DNA of 64,000 nt from Rusavskia elegans (GCA_011316305.1 SAUG01000004.1:62001-126000), one strand, 5' to 3'; positions 1-11,679 are shown, numbered from the stretch's first letter. Numbers and translations are program-made. Notes: a model not told the origin generated them from the sequence alone.

Positions 1-1000
1 AAAATTAGTAAAGGACGAATTTATATATAATAGTCTAATATATAAAACTTTAGATAATCTAATTAAAATATCTATCGACCTTAATAATAAGCTATATAAA
101 AAAGATATAGAAAAACGCTATAATAGAGGACTACGAGCTAGTATAGAATACTATTCTAGGAAGCTATATAGAAGATAGTAATTAAATAAAAGGACCGGAG
201 ATAACTACTACGGACCTATATCTATAGAACTGGACTCTATATAATAGCGATATAAAAGGAAAAACCCTAAAAGTAGTAAAGGAAATAAAAATCGTAAAAT
301 ATACTATAATTATAGTAAACCAGGCTACTTCGCGAAAGAATATCGATAAAATAAAATATAGTAATAATAGCTTAACGCTATACTAAGGAAATCTAAAGAC
401 TAGTAAGAAATTATTTTAGAAAACGATAATAGTAGTTCTAAACTCTAGGAAACTAGTTTAGATAAAGAATTCACGTTTATAGAAAACGATAAAATACTAT
501 AGGAAGCTGCTACGAATAACGTTTTACTATAAATATTAATAAAACCTACTAGGAGGAGAGCCGCCTCTAGATAGGAGATTATAATAATAGAGGATGTTAG
601 ACTAGTATACCTTTAAGTTCTTTATAATAAGAAACTGGTAAAGGAAGGGTTTATAATAATTTATAAAGGATTTAAGAATATTTATAAAGTATATATTAAT
701 AATAAATATCTATAAAACGATTAATAGAATTAGAAAGTAAACTATATTGTCGATATATTAGAAAAGAAATTAGGAAGCGACGCCTCTAAAAATAAAGATA
801 TCCCCGAACCGGTATTACAACGAAAAAGAAAGAGCCGGGTAGTATCTATTAAAACCACGCCGACGCGTTCCCGTAATACCTATTAAAACCGGAAGTTATA
901 ATACTTATAACTATCCTAGATATATTACCTATAGTAGATACGAATATTAAAAGAAATAGTAAAAGAGTAATAGAATCTTTAATTAGAATCTCTATAGATA
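1..1000 (+). pseudogene. Gypsy gag remnant with decayed CCHC zinc knuckle
   Basis: Gag forms the virus-like particle, and its zinc knuckle binds the element RNA. At 302-343 the frame reads YYNYSKPGYFAKEY. The spacing fits a CX2CX4HX4C knuckle in which all four ligands now read Tyr. Cys (TGC/TGT) and His (CAC/CAT) codons both become Tyr codons by G-to-A or C-to-T change, as RIP predicts. Many TAA and TAG codons break the frame. The N-terminal part lies outside the window. The same motif sits at 28263-28304 in copy 2. Confidence 0.85.
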
Positions 1001-1189
1001 TATTTTATAAGTAAACTATAAAAATAGAAAGTACGAAAATATTAAATATAATTCGGGAAAAATTAAAATCTCGTAGTAACGAATATACTATAAGTATATA
1101 ACTATATAGCCTAGAAAGAATAACTAAATTTAGCTAGCGCAATATATATATTCGAAATTAAAATAATTATTAAAACTAATAATAGACTA

Positions 1190-4100
1190 TAGAAAGTTAA
1201 GGTATTTATTAATTTAGGTACGACCGGAAATTTTATATTAAAAGATTTAGCTATAAAATAAGGGTTCCTTTAGACTAAAAAAAAAGACCTATATAATTTA
1301 ATAGTTATTAATAGAAATAAAATACTAAATAGAAATAGAAAGATTATAGAAGAAATAATACTATTTTAAATAATAATTAACTAGTATTAAAAGGAACTTT
1401 AATTTAATATTATTCGGATAGCTAGCTATAATATTATATTTAGAATACTTTAGTTAAAGGATTATAATCTAGTAATAGACTAGGGAAAAAAAGTATTTAG
1501 CTTTAAATAATATTTTTATATAGAAAGTATCTAGCCTACGCCGAAGTAGTAATTTCGGGTAGATAAAAAATAGAATATAAAACGCGAACTTATAACTTCG
1601 AAAAAAGATAATTAAAAACTATTTAGATCCGATTTATTAGATACTAGTAGAAATTAGCTAGATTAATAAAATAGAAATAGAAAAGAAAATTATAAACCTT
1701 TTAAAAAGTCTATACTATCTAATAAAAAGTTAATAGAAAATCTATTAGAAAGGGTTCTAAATAAATATAAAAACTAAATAAATTTATTTTAGAAAGAAGT
1801 AACTATAAAAGTACTATTTAAATATTAGATATAGAATTATAAAGTTAGATTTAAACCAGGTAAGTAACCTATATTTAGACCTATTTATCTATTATCTATA
1901 AAAGAGTTTAAAATACTCTATAAATACCTAGATAAAAATATAAAAAAGGGATTTATTAGGAAATTTTAATTACTAATAGGATACCCGATCCTTTTTATAT
2001 TTAAAAAGAATAAAATATTCCGCTTATATATTGATTACCGAAAACTAAATAATATTATAATTAAAAATAGATATCTATTACTAAATATTAGTAAACTCTA
2101 AAATAGGCTCTTTAAAATAAAATATTTTATAAAATTTAACCTTCGAGAAATATATAACCTTATATAAATAAAGGCCGGAAAAGAATAGAAAATAGCTTTC
2201 TAAATAAAGTACAGTTATTATAAATATATAGTAATACTGTTTAGATTTATAAACGCCCCGGTAATCTATTAGAATATAATTAATAATATACTAAAAAAAT
2301 ATCTTAATATATTTATTATCGCCTACCTCGATAATATTTTAGTTTTTTTTAAAATACTCGAAGAATATAAATAATACGTTAGTAGAGTTTTTAATTATCT
2401 AGAAAGGAAAAATATAAATTCTATAAAAAAGAGGTTAACTTCCTAGAATTTATTATAGGGCGAAACAGATTATATATTAATTCTAGTAAACTAAAAGCTA
2501 TTATAGAATAGAAAATACTAATAAATATTAAAAAAGTCTAGAGCTTTCTCGGATTTATAAACTATAATCGAAAGTTTATAAAAAACTATTCTAAAAGAAC
2601 TCTCGTTCTAATAACTTTAATAAAAGATACTGTCGAATAATATTAGAGAAAAAGAAAATAATAAATATTCGAAAATCTTAAAAGAGAATATATAAAAGAC
2701 CTAGTATTTAAAAATTTTAATTTAAAAAAACTATTATAAATAGAAACGGATTCGTTAAATCTAACTATTAGAATATACCTTCTATAATAATATAATAATA
2801 AATAGTATCTAATAATATATATATCCAGAAAATTATTACTAGCGGAATAAAATTATAATATCTATAATAAAGAACTACTAGCTATAGTAGCTATATTAGA
2901 ATAAGAGAGAATATATACCGAAAGATTACTAGAATTAACTATCTTTATAGATTATAAAAACCTTTTATACTTTATAATAATAAAATAATTTAATAGAAAA
3001 TAAATATAATAGTTTAAATTTTTCGGTTAGTATAAATTTAAGATATATTATATTCTAGATAAAGAAAATAGAAAAGTAGATACTTTTAGTTAAAGAAGTA
3101 ATTATATAAAAATAAAAGAGGTTTTTATTAATAGTATCTTTAAAATTAATAAAGATAGATTACTATTAGTAAATTAATATAAGATAAATATAATACTATA
3201 TATATTTAGAAACGACTAAAAATAGTTTTCTATTAAAAAAAGAAAACTATAAATACTAGATAATAAAATCAATAAATATATTAAGGAATACTATAATAGA
3301 ATACTAAAAAGGTATCTAAATATAATAAAGATAATATAACTTTTATAATAATATTACTAGTTTTCTAATATAAAGTAACGTATCGAAATATATATTAAAA
3401 AATATTTTAGTTATTAGTAAAATAAGTATAGTATATATATTTATTATAGAAAGATTTAGTATTAGAAACTACCGAATTTACTATAAAAGGAAGTTATATT
3501 AGACTTTATTATTAAATTTCTAAAATTAAAAAACCCGACGACAGATATAAAATATAACTCGATACTTAATATAATAGATAGACTTACGAAATATATCTAC
3601 ATAATTCTATTAAAAAAAACTTTATAGTAAAATAATTTAGATTCGTTATTCTAGATCGATTATTTCGGTACTACGGACTACTAGAAGTATTAATAAATAA
3701 TAGAAATAAACTCTTTACTTTAAACTATTAGTAAATTCTTATTTCTCTATTTAGTATTAAGCTAAAAATATTAATAGTTTTCTATCCGATAATAGACGGA
3801 TAAATAAAATATACTAACTAAATACTCGAATAATACCTAAAATATTATATTAACGATATTTAAAATAATTAGGTTTCGCTTTTACTAATAATATAATTAG
3901 TCCTTAATATAAGAAAATTAAATACTATAAAAAAAATACTATTCTACGCCGATAATAAAAGATAACCGAATTTATTTAGATAACCGCTACTATATAAGTT
4001 AGCGGAGTTAGTAATCTAAAGAGTTAATATTTAGAAGAAAATCTATAAAAATATCCTAAAGATATAGAAATATTCGGGTAAATATTAAAATAAAAAGCAA

Positions 4101-4500
4101 AAAATAGTACTTTAGTTAAAGAAGGGAGATAAGATATACCTTCTTACAAAAAATCTAAAAATAAGAATTCTAAATAAGAAATTTAACTATATTAAAGTCG
4201 GACTATTTTTAATTAGAAAGATTAGAGGACCTTAGAACTTTAAATTCGATTTATTTAAAAATACTAAAGTATACCCGGTATTCTATATATCTCTTTTAGA
4301 ACTAGCCGACCCCGGAATACTATTATAATAGACGTTTAACTTTAAAATATAAAAGGAAGATATCTTTATAGTCGAAAAGATTCTATAATAGAAAGGTTAG
4401 AACTATCTAATTAAATAAAAAGGTTACCCTATCTTAGAAAATATCTAGGAATCTAAAAAATACTTAGTAAACTACTAGAAGGCTCTATAATAGTTCTACT
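1190..4500 (+). pseudogene. Gypsy pol remnant: protease, RT, RNase H, integrase, chromodomain
   Basis: The retropepsin active site reads FINLGTTGNF at about 1205, with the catalytic Asp changed to Asn. Reverse transcriptase runs about 1880-2420 and includes KKGFIR, a VDYR-like stretch and the active-site box at 2321-2335, now AYLDN, where the second catalytic Asp is Asn. RNase H follows at about 2740-3010 with KELLAIVA. The integrase core lies around 3494-3610 with the stretch LDFIIKFLKL. The chromodomain occupies about 4370-4480 (NYLIK, stop, KGYP). Stops are almost all TAA or TAG. Order and spacing are those of a chromovirus pol. No product can be made. Confidence 0.9.
4370..4482 (+). pseudogene. 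integrase C-terminal chromodomain remnant (copy 1)
   Basis: Chromodomains at the end of chromovirus integrases bind methylated histone H3 and steer insertion into heterochromatin. The frame reads V-E-K-I-L, two stops, K-G, stop, N-Y-L-I-K, stop, K-G-Y-P, then L-E-N-I, stop, E. The stops fall where the family has the cage Trp residues (the KWKGYP and TWE positions), as expected from TGG becoming TAG or TAA. The homologous piece in copy 2 is at 32440-32560. Confidence 0.82.
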
Positions 4501-5030
4501 AAAAGAAGTTAAAAAAGTTATTAATTAATCGGAATCGCTAGATAGGAGAATCTATTTAGAAGTAATATCGATAAAAGGATTTAAATCTATAGAAGAAAAC
4601 GGATATATAGTAATAACTTTATATTCTAGCTTTTCGATATTTTATAGCTTACTATTAACTATAATACGCTATTCCTCTTTAATATAATCTAACTAATAAA
4701 GTAGATACTAATATTTTATATATATTTTATATAATTCTTTTTTTAACTTTTTATATTTATTTTTAAGATAACGCTAGCGTATAGTATTTAATAGAGTAAA
4801 GTTATAAGGATAGGCTTATTTTATATAATTAATATACTTCTCGGAACCTTTGCTAATACGATAGAACTTTCCTAACTAGAAATAATTCCGATAAAGACGT
4901 ATAACTAATATACCGATATCTAGTAATAGAACTTTCTTACGACGATCTTTAGTCGATAGTTTTTACCTTTTACCTATAAGAAAAAAGGGATAATAGATTT
5001 TCGGGACGAAAATCTAAAAAGGGAACCTAG

Positions 5031-5564
5031 TATTATAAATATAGGCGGTATATCTTCGGGAACGCGGTAGTATTTAGTATAGTATAGGATTTCCTATTAC
5101 GCCTTAATAGATAGGGATATATAGAATAGTTTTAGTATTAGTACTAAGGAGTATCTTAGTAGTTTTAATAAGTAAATATCCTAAATACCCTGATTTTAGT
5201 AGTCTTAGTAAGTAAATACTATAAATAAATTTAGTTTTAGTGGTTTTAGTAAATAAATACTATAAGTAAATTCAGTCTTAGTAGTCTTAGTAAATAAGTA
5301 CCCTGAAATAAAGCTATTTTAGTTATTTTAGTCTATAAGTAACTTAAATAGTAGAAGATTTTATTTATCTATATAGATCCCGAACTCGACGCTTTTATAA
5401 CTCGTATTTAATTTATTAGTTATTGCTATATACTATTCTAGTAATTCAACTGATTTATTTTTATATTAACTTAAAGTAATTACCCGTTATACCTCCGTTT
5501 ACAGATATACTAATAAGTCCAACCAACCCTTGGAGATACCAGATCCCTAGATAGCCCTATAATA
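5031..5564 (+). repeat. Gypsy 3' LTR of copy 1 (534 bp)
   Basis: It aligns end to end with both LTRs of copy 2. It starts TATTATAAATATAGG, the RIP form of the TGTTATGAGC start seen at 26896, and ends CCCTATAATA, the RIP form of CCTATAACA. It is 40 bp longer than the other two because it has one extra copy of a roughly 40-bp internal unit built on AGTCTTAGTAGTCTTAGTAAG. Confidence 0.92.
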
Positions 5565-6538
5565 TATTTCTAAAATATCTTTCGTTAGACTATATCGCGA
5601 AATTTTTACCGATATCGCTATTATAAATATAAATAGAGAAATCGATAGAATATAAAATATCGTATTAATAGTTATATAAAATACGATAAAAGAATATATA
5701 ATTACTTTTCGAATAAATAAATATATTATTTTATTATATTACTATATATACCCGACTATATTTATTTTTTATAGATTATTAACTAGCTTTAATCTATATT
5801 AAATATATTACTATTTAGTAAAAAGACGTTTAGTTTATTAAAAGATTAATATAGAATTTAGAAATATAGCCGAGAATATAATAATAGCTAGTTAATAATA
5901 AATTCTAAAAAATTAAAAATTTTAAAAGAAAGATATATATTAATAGAATTATTTATAAAAAAAAAATATTATTTATATACTACCGATATATAAACTAATA
6001 TTTATAGATAACTATTATATAAACTAGTATTAAATAGAATATATTACTATTTTATATTATCTATAATTTCTTTTATTTTTAACTATTAAATATAATTATT
6101 AATCGGATTAGATCGAGTTTTTAGATCGGATTTTTAAATTAAAATCTATAATCTATAATCCGACCTAATCGTTTAGCGGGTTTAATCCGGATCGGATTAT
6201 TAAAATCGAATCGAATACCCGACGGTTCGATAGAAATCCGATCCGAACCGACCGGGTTTCGGATTCTAAATCGTAATCCGATTCGATCCGCTAAAACTAG
6301 ATTTTAGTACTAAACTCTAGTATAAAAGTATAAAGCTAGTATAACTTTTATACGAATTTACTAAAAAAAACCTAATTAATTAACCACGCTAGCTAGAAAG
6401 TCCGTAGTAAAACTAAATATATTACCTGGATATATTACTTTTATTAAAATATTAAAATAGTAATATTTTAAATATATATTATAATCGGGTCGGATATCCG
6501 ACGATTCGACGAAAATCCGACCCGAACCGGCCAGTCTA
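5565..6538 (-). mobile_element. hAT-like element, truncated by the Gypsy insertion
   Basis: Positions 5565-6090 are the reverse complement of 17950-18490 and of 48660-49220, with mainly transition differences. From about 6090 the sequence is rich in TCGG and CCGA repeats, as in hAT subterminal regions. It ends at 6538 in GCCAGTCTA, the complement of the TAGACTGGC end at 17769. The chromovirus LTR abuts it at 5564 and 5565, so the rest of the element lies beyond that insertion. I recognise no transposase. The hAT placement rests on the ends and the 8-bp duplications of the relatives at 48448 and 11235. Confidence 0.7.
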
Positions 6539-8522
6539 ATCGAAAATCGAAAAAGACAAAAGAAACGTATATAACGTTTATCTTTTCGGCGCTAGTAGCT
6601 ATTTAGTTTATCGATAGCGTTTATTCCAAATATATTTTAAACAATCGTTTTCTTTTTATATTCTATACGGAATTCTCTAATCTAATTTAAATCCGCGGTC
6701 TAAAACATTTTATTAAACTTTATAGAATAGAAATAGTTAAATTTAACAATAAAATAAAAGGAAAAAAGCGCTATTTTATATCTTTAAATCGCTAGTAAAT
6801 TTTTTATTTTAAAACTAATTTAAAGTAGCTGGCTATCGCCTATAGTTTACCTCTAATCGAATTATTTTTAGAAGTTTCGATATCTACTTCTAGCGCTACT
6901 AAATATCCAACCTTTATATAATATAGCTATAGATTTATAAAAAACTTTCTTTCGCCTTTATTTTATTTAATAAAAAGATTATCGATATATAGTATAAATA
7001 TCGTAAATTATTTTAGCCGATAGAATTTTATTAAATTGTTTACGGTTTCAGAAAAAATAGATTTAACGAAGCCGCTTTTAAAAAATTTCTACAGTTTTTA
7101 TATAGTTATAAATCTATAAATCGCATTCTATCGAAATATAATCGAATCTTCTAGATATAAGAACGATGTTATTATAGTTGATTTTCTGAATATTTTTTCT
7201 AAAATCTATAATAGTTTCGTATATTATATATACTATTTGGATATAGAATATAACCGTTTATATATATATTCTATTTTTAATAAATATACCATGATATCCT
7301 TTATATTATTTAAAGTCTATAAAAATACTATAAAATATAGAAAATACTCTATCCGACGCCTCCGGTCTAATAGAAAATGAAAATTTAATAATAATTTAGT
7401 TAAAACTTTTCGGAATCTTTATAAAATAACTTTTAAACTAATTATTATAAATGATCTATAGATAAACTTTATAGAATATTTTCTTTAAACTTTTTACTAT
7501 AAAGCCTATTTAATAGCGATTGATAATAGCATTTCTATCTTTTTATACCGATCTAAATTCTTTAAAACTACTAATTACTTCCGAAATCGCGCGCTAGTTA
7601 TCGGAAAGTATATTATTCTATATAAATTCAATATAGAAAAACTTTTAAAACTTGGCTATATTAGAAGAATTAGCTAGTTCGGATAGATATAAATTCAAAA
7701 ATCTATTATCGGATAGAAGAAATTTATTCTTTATACTAAATTCTATAAATTGTTCGGCTTTAAAAAATATTGTATCTATCGATTATTATATAATAATAGA
7801 TATATTAAATAATATTCTTATATTTTATAGCTAGAATACGGATAATTAATCTCTTTTTTTTTTATAATTTACTATCTTTACTTTCGTATAAAAATTTTAA
7901 AAGATTGCCGAACTATATATATTAAATAAATATTAATGAAACCCCTATAATATTGAAAGTTTTAGATTTAATCAATATAGTATATAATATTAAATATAAT
8001 AAAAATATCCAATTTAATAAAAACGTCGAAAAAATTAAAAATTATCTATTTACCGTTTATATTATCTTCTACGAATTAGCGAGTCTTTTTATAGGTAACT
8101 ATAGAAAATATTTTTCGCTATTATTTAGAGCTTCGAACTTCTATCGAATCGGCGGCGTTAGCTATTTTTTAGGTATTCTATTTTACTTCTACTACAGAGA
8201 TTTTCGAACCGCGATTCTATCGCGAAGTAATAAAATTAAGATCCGATAGAAAGCGCTAGTTAAATACTATAATAAAAGAATATAATTCGTTAATGAAAAA
8301 TAATATATAGAAAATCGCATTTCTATCGAAAAGCTATAGAGTTTTTAAAGGTAAATAGATCTATAAACTAAATCGAGACATCGTTAATAGAATTCTTTAT
8401 TATAAAGCTCGATATATCGTTCAAGACGATTTATAATATAAAGAAATTAATATTAACAAAATTTATATATCGATTAGAAAACTAATAATATATAAACCAA
8501 TTTTCGCTATCGTAATAGTTTA

Positions 8523-8534
8523 TAATTAATCTAT
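8523..8534. repeat. target-site duplication, left (L-element copy 1)
   Basis: TAATTAATCTAT here matches TAATTAGTCTAT at 9783-9794 except for one G/A transition, giving a 12-bp duplication of Copia-B reverse transcriptase sequence around the inserted element. Confidence 0.82.
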
Positions 8535-9782
8535 CCTCTCTAAAAGGCTTCCGTCTGGATTTATATTAAGTTTTCATATATATATATATATTTTATTAAC
8601 GTTATATACGGCAACGATTATTGTATTTTACGTATAAGAAATTTTTACAGCTAAAGATATATAGTTTATCAGGTAAAATTTACAGCGCAGTCAATTACTT
8701 CTATTTGACTATTTCTTTCTTTATTCGATTACAAATCCTCTACTATCCAGTCCTTCTTCGATATTATAAATAATTAAAAGTATCTAATATTTCCGCTATA
8801 TCTATCTACTATACTGCGAAGCAATTATCTATTTTTATCGTATCGGCTATATTTATTATATAACCCGTATCCAAACGTTCCGTTAAGCTATTAAGGTATT
8901 CTTTAGCTTATCTAGTTTTAAAAGAGTCGCTAGGTAGTACGCTGGCTACTATAGCTAGAAGTTTTACCCGGTCGATTAAATTAAAAGGAGGTAGAGAAGT
9001 CGGATAGCGCGTTTTAAAGGCGGGAAAAAGAAAATTTAAATTAAAGTCGAAATAGGTTACTCTAGCTATAACGAGATATATCAGCATTTCCTAAAACCGG
9101 CTTAAAGCCGGTCTCAGCCGTCTCAGCTGTCTTAGCCGGTTCTTAGCCGGTACGGCTGAGAGCGGCTTATAAACGGCTTATTAGCCGGTTTCGGGTATAT
9201 CCGAAGCTACGTAGCTGCGCGGCTAAGACGGCTAAAACGGCTAAGCGGCTAAAACGGCTAAAAAGATTTAGAGATTCGATTTTAAACTCGTTTAAGTCCT
9301 TATTAGTAGTTAGTAGGCCTATATACGCCTATATATAACGCCAGGCTAGCTTCGTCTAGATCGAAAATACTAGGTCTCCTTACTAGAATCTAACTAGATT
9401 AGGTCTAGCGTAGTTTATTAAATAGATATTCGACTTCCGTTATTCCCGCTTTTAGCGGCGGCCGCTAAACTTTATTTTCGAATTAGGTTATATAGGTTTA
9501 TTTTTAGCTTATATATAGACTCTATTTTAGACTGTTTACTAAGTAGAGATTCGTACTATAGATACTATTAAAGTTCTAATCTATCGAAAATCTACTTTTT
9601 AAATTTTTAGATTATTTGGATTAAGATAGCTGTTAGCTGGTCTAATCTAAAAATCTATTTTGTGATTCGCTGATATATAGATTTCTACTACTATATATTT
9701 AATACTGGTATACCAACGTTTGATTTGTTTACCGAACCACTGGTTTATCGGATACCTAAATCGAAACAAATAACTAAATAAA
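8535..9782 (+). mobile_element. L-element copy 1 (1248 bp) with 12-bp target duplication
   Basis: The element interrupts Copia-B reverse transcriptase. It starts CCTCTCTAAAAGGCTTCC and ends with the A-rich stretch ACAAATAACTAAATAAA, the same end as the copy at 51927. Relative to that copy it carries about 300 extra bases around 9085-9500, including many short GGCTTA, GCCG and CGGCTAA units. Long target duplications of variable length and one fixed A-rich end recall target-primed retroposition, but I see no reverse transcriptase. A conserved reading frame runs on the opposite strand (about 8765-9090). The family name is mine. Confidence 0.78.
8765..9090 (-). pseudogene. conserved ORF of L-element copy 1, unknown product
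   Basis: Read on the minus strand, the frame contains IDRVKLLAIVASVL, then AKEYLNSLTERLDTGYIINI, then IDIAEIL, and stops shortly after. The same residues in the same order occur in the copies at 51927, 36490 and 38739, and a more divergent version in the copy at 33726. Premature stops fall at positions consistent with Gln or Trp codons. I do not recognise the family; the visible part is Leu/Ile/Val-rich with scattered acidic residues. The N-terminus is unclear. Confidence 0.6.
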
Positions 9783-9794
9783 TAATTAGTCTAT
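9783..9794. repeat. target-site duplication, right (L-element copy 1)
   Basis: TAATTAGTCTAT pairs with TAATTAATCTAT at 8523-8534. Copia-B coding sequence resumes just after it with KTAFFYGEFNK-like residues. Confidence 0.82.
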
Positions 9795-10229
9795 TGAATA
9801 AATAGATATTAAAACAGCTTTCTTCTACGGCGAATTTAATAAAGTAATTTATATTTAATATTCCCGAAAATATAAAGAGTTTAGTAATAGACTATATAAA
9901 TTTAATAAAGTTTTCTACGGATTTAAATAATTATCTAGAATCTAGTACTAGAAGCTCGCTACTTTTTTTCTATTATTCGAATTTAAATCTTTTATATTAG
10001 ATTCGAACAAACTAATTCATAATACGATTTATATAATAATCGCTATCTACGTGGACGATTTTGCTATTACTAGCCCGGATAGTAATACTATTATAGATAT
10101 TAAATAGAAGTTTAGTATCGAGTTTAAAATAATCAACCTAGATCTATTAGACTATTATCTAGAAATTAAAATAATTTATAAACGCTAAAATCGTACTATT
10201 CGTCTATTATAATCTCTTTATTCAATGCT

Positions 10230-10305
10230 GGTATATCAACGCTTGATTTGTTCACCGAACCACTGATTTATCGGATACCAAAACCAAAACAAATAATTAA
10301 ATTAA
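10230..10305 (+). mobile_element. truncated L-element, A-rich end only
   Basis: About 75 bases match only the A-rich end of the L-element: AATGCTGGTATATCAACGC, then CCGAACCACTG, then ACAAATAATTAAATTAAATAA. It lies in Copia-B between the reverse transcriptase and the RNase H region. A copy that keeps only this end suggests it is the 3' end of the transposition intermediate, as in 5'-truncated retroposons. I did not find a clear duplication. Confidence 0.65.
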
Positions 10306-11234
10306 ATAATTTTTTTATATTAAAAATATTTTCCATTATTTTAAAATATAGAATTATAAAAAGCAGATAATTTTTAAAAATATAATAAATAATCTAGTAT
10401 CTGCCGACGTCGATTATATTTTTTTTTTAGAAATTTTAGATTAATATTAATCGAAAATAGAATTATTTATATATACTATTCTAGAAATACGACTAGATAT
10501 TATTTTCGCCGTTTCTATTATTAGCCGCTATACCGTTAAACTAATTGAAATTTATATAAAAATAGTAAAACGTAATTTTAGATAATTTTATAGAATTATT
10601 AATTAGAAGTTTATATTTAAAGGCGAGTTTTGTCGAATTATTAGATATTCTAATTTTAATTAAATCGGGGACCGCGATATTTATCGATCTATTTTAAATT
10701 AAATTTTTAATTTCGGTAGCGAAACGATTAGTTTAATTATTAAAACGCCAGCCTACTATTATTTTCTCGACCTACGAAATAGAATATAGAGACTAAATAT
10801 AAACGGCGAGGGAAACTATCTAGTTAAAAGAATTCTTTAAATAATTTTAAAACGATAGCGATTTCTATATAGTAATAATTTTATATAATAATTAAAGAAA
10901 TTTTGTTTTAGAAAAGATTTTATAATATTATATATATATTATATATATTAATATCTTGTAGTATTTTATATATAAATAAATCGCCGTTAGAACTATCGAT
11001 TTCTAGTATATCGCTATAGAAAATTAAATTGCTAATAGTTTTACTAGAGCGCTGTCTAAATATAAATTTATAATATTTATAAAGATATTAGAATTAAAAT
11101 AATCGATAAAGATATAATTTAATTTTTTATCTAGAAATTTTGTCTAAAATTATTTTAGTTAATTAACGTTCGAGATTTATAAAATTCAAATCGATTTAGT
11201 TTTAGATTATTAAAATACGTTTTTATCTTCTAAT

Positions 11235-11679
11235 TAGACTGACCGTCGGATCGAATTTCGAATCCGGATTAAAAGAACCGATCCGACCCGAGTCGGTTCC
11301 GACTTTTCTAGATATCGAACCGACCGGATTTCGGTTTCGAGTTAGAGGAACCGATCCGATCCGCCAAGACGCTAAGCCCTAGTATAAAGATATAACTCTA
11401 GTATAAAAATTGTACGAATTAATCAAAAAAATTCTAATTAATTAACTAAGCTAGCTAGAAAGGTCCTAGTTATATTAAATATTATATCCAAATATATAAC
11501 TTTATAGATAATAAATGAATTAGTAAATAATAATATTATACTATATTTAGCGTGTTTCCGTCGGATTTCCGGGTTCGATCCGGAACCGACCGCTTGGCGA
11601 ATCGGGTTAAACCGATTCGCCAAGATTCGAGTCGGGTTTTCGAATATCGACGGGAACCCGTATCGAAGTAGCCAGACTA
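11235..11679. mobile_element. hAT-type MITE (445 bp) with 8-bp target duplication
   Basis: It begins TAGACTGACCGTCGG and ends GCCAGACTA, resembling the ends of the hAT-like elements here. The flanking octamers are CTTCTAAT (11227-11234) and TTCCTAAT (11680-11687). They differ only by transitions, so both could come from CTCCTAAT. The interior is dominated by TCGG and CCGA motifs. About 100 central bases from CTAGTATAAAGATATAAC align with 6315-6420 in the element at 5565. It has no coding capacity and probably moved with a hAT transposase. Confidence 0.78.

Larger units (their letters stand above)
1..5564 (+). mobile_element. Ty3/Gypsy chromovirus copy 1, 5' end outside the window, RIP-inactivated
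   Basis: This LTR retrotransposon copied itself through RNA using gag and pol products. Reading left to right it shows a decayed zinc knuckle, protease, reverse transcriptase, RNase H, integrase and chromodomain, then the 3' LTR. It is colinear with copy 2 at 26896-33576, and most differences are C/T or G/A. It lacks two short stretches present in copy 2: about 80 bp near 830 and about 24 bp near 2410. Copy 2 lacks about 20 bp present here near 4690. The 5' LTR and start of gag lie before base 1. The downstream flank at 5565 is the middle of a hAT-like element, so the insertion is nested. The assignment is firm; the element is dead. Confidence 0.93.
6600..11110 (+). pseudogene. Copia-B pol remnant: protease to RNase H, interrupted twice
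   Basis: This is a decayed Ty1/Copia polyprotein of a family distinct from Copia-A. Recognisable pieces in order: protease region (TEFSNLIQIRGLK, about 6665-6710), integrase core (SIRRLRSNRK about 7345-7375, then the stretch to YIILYKFN at about 7640), reverse transcriptase start (LYYKARYIVQDD, about 8395-8440), further reverse transcriptase from about 9810, an intact YVDD box at 10048-10059, and RNase H to the C-terminal SFTRALSKYKF at about 11035-11070. L-elements split it at 8535-9782 and about 10230-10305. No LTR is recognisable on either side. The intact YVDD is unusual here, but the frame is broken throughout. Confidence 0.85.

Noticed and set aside
6090..6300. Telomere-like or subtelomeric TCGG/CCGA repeats
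   Set aside because: They are not TTAGGG-type, and their position next to TAGACTGGC ends with 8-bp duplications fits hAT subterminal repeats better.
7652..7834. Plus-strand ORF of 60 codons
   Set aside because: The decayed Copia-B integrase runs in another frame here (LGYIRR, later GFKKYCIYRLLY), so this is a shadow that starts at TTG.
7953..8249. Plus-strand ORF of 98 codons
   Set aside because: Overlaps the Copia-B link between integrase and RT, whose real frame (KEYNSLMKNN, LYYKARYIVQ) lies just downstream in a different phase. AT-rich chance ORF.
9085..9265. Possible CRISPR or satellite from repeated GGCTTA, GCCGG and CGGCTAA units
   Set aside because: The units are irregular and not separated by unique spacers. 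It is a local degenerate repeat inside an L-element.
11438..11623. Minus-strand ORF of 61 codons
   Set aside because: Lies wholly inside the non-coding hAT-type MITE.
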